The translations under genes and the position numbers were made by a program. Shown one piece after another: positions 25,681 to 26,351 of a DNA stretch of 26,351 nt. The DNA comes from Chara braunii (taxonomy: Eukaryota; Streptophyta; Charophyceae; Charales; Characeae): NCBI GenBank assembly GCA_003427395.1, contig BFEA01000419.1, positions 722,036 to 748,386 of the forward strand, written 5' to 3'. How positions within the stretch are numbered: position 1 is the first letter of the stretch; every line of letters starts with the position of its first letter. The notes under the pieces are model-generated. The model saw only the letters and a program-made list of their open reading frames with translations. It searched no databases and was not told the DNA's origin.

Positions 25681-25942
25681 AGAGGCGTTGATTTTCCTTT
25701 TATCACGAGCAGGGGGGGGCTGACTTAACAACCATACAAGTGGTCGTCTTAGGTGTCACCACTGAATGAGACCGGTGCCTCAAGAAGCCGGTTCGAAGAA
25801 GAAAATTTATATTAAAGCGGAGGCGAGTAACCGCCACTCTCGTGAATGAGATTTGTGTCACAAGAAGTGCAGACCAAAGGTGAATAAATCAGGTGGAGAC
25901 TGTCTTTGCGCGATGAAGACGAATCTGAAGATACTTTGATTG
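25681..25942 (+). other. Linker related to 18376-18600
   Basis: CTTAGGTGTCACCAC, GCCTCAAGAAGCC, CGCCACTCTCGTGA and GTGTCACAAGAA align with the linker that precedes the ORF pair. Here the linker runs straight into repeat E without the ORF region. No gene seen. Confidence 0.5.
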
Positions 25943-26315
25943 TCTTCATCATTCGAGGAACCAAAAAAATAATTATTGCCTAGGATGACAAAGCGACCAA
26001 CAAAACCCGTAGTTAAGCATTACCTAAGGTTTGTTATATGGGTTACAGAAAAATGGTTGAGGTGAGGGTTTAAACCTATGCAGAAAGTCATATCTCTCGT
26101 TGATTTGCATGACAACAAAAATAATTTACTTGCAGATGTCATTTATGTCAGGGTTGGAAAATATGTCGACAAACCTACCCAAACATCAGACATCAGGTTT
26201 CTGACGTCATCTGTTCGCGAGTGACCTTCGCTCGTAAAATGCAAAGCTTAGGTCCCTTTGGTAACGTAAGGGTGAATTAAAACGACTTTGACAGACCATC
26301 TCATCAAGTCAGAAC
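25943..26315 (+). repeat. Repeat E, copy 2
   Basis: See copy 1 at 20041-20336. The window ends shortly after it, with no gene in the remaining bases. Confidence 0.65.
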
Positions 26316-26351
26316 CCAATCTTGGTTGACTCTTATATTGACATAGTATCG

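Noticed and set aside
1-26351. CRISPR array, prokaryotic operons, rRNA genes
   Set aside because: No regularly spaced identical repeats with unique spacers, no gene clusters with ribosome-binding sites and no rRNA-like sequence; everything points to eukaryotic repeat DNA.

Overview
The window is eukaryotic, repeat-dense nuclear DNA. It has long AT-rich non-coding stretches, CT/GA microsatellites, assembly gaps (N at 4828, 15967-16351 and 17596), several families of diverged interspersed repeats and no compact gene order. I found no clear single-copy host gene. The main coding content is a decayed retroelement whose family (a Penelope-like element with the endonuclease ahead of the reverse transcriptase) is known from green algae and other protists. 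With the proline/glycine-rich leader of that element and the heavy nested-repeat load, this makes a green-lineage genome, possibly a charophyte alga such as Chara, my best guess. That is inference and was not tested by any search.

Layout. 1-1850: microsatellite, AT-rich spacer and two small diverged tandem repeats. 1852-3213: the 5' part of an LTR-like repeat, with a TGTGATACCC start, a 200-bp pyrimidine tract and a TATA box at 2633. 3214-4999 (A1): a 1.8-kb repeat present again at 11442-13216 (A2). 5064-5912 (B1): an 850-bp repeat, present again at 20850-21706 (B2), that carries three degenerate tRNA-like segments on the minus strand. 5913-11441: the Penelope-like element, about 5.5 kb, with direct pseudo-LTRs at both ends. 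13217-13511: an LTR-like end followed by a tRNA-Asp-type primer site. 14510-15850: a candidate TGTCGGGG...CCCCGACA LTR full of perfect hairpins, running into a GA microsatellite and the large gap. 16352-16710: a run of stem-loops leading into a TATA box, then a 54-bp tandem repeat (16952-17167) and an A-related segment (17645-18375). 18653-19731: two closely spaced unknown ORFs. 20041-26351: further copies of the same repeat families, including a 918-bp tandem duplication (22291-24137).

The Penelope-like element encodes, in order: an RG/proline-rich leader, a charged coiled-coil-like region with a possible SAP-like helix pair, a GIY-YIG endonuclease, a long basic linker, and a reverse transcriptase with motif A (YDIKEMF) and motif C (FMDDL). 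The endonuclease lies N-terminal to the RT, the permuted order of the Chlamys/Naiad-type PLE clade. The frame is broken by one stop and several single-base shifts, so this copy is dead. B2 preserves what looks like the uninterrupted version of the element's left flank, which fixes the 5' boundary to the base.

The strongest non-coding signal is secondary structure. Perfect stem-loops cluster at 14276-15641, 16409-16685 and 20594-20887. Two homologous hairpins (14276 and 15266) differ by two fully compensated base-pair changes, and 15087-15214 can form a long nested or mutually exclusive pair of stems. Two adjacent ORFs at 18653-19156 and 19180-19731, 23 bp apart and with similar leader sequences, have no family I recognise. 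They are the best candidates for something undescribed.
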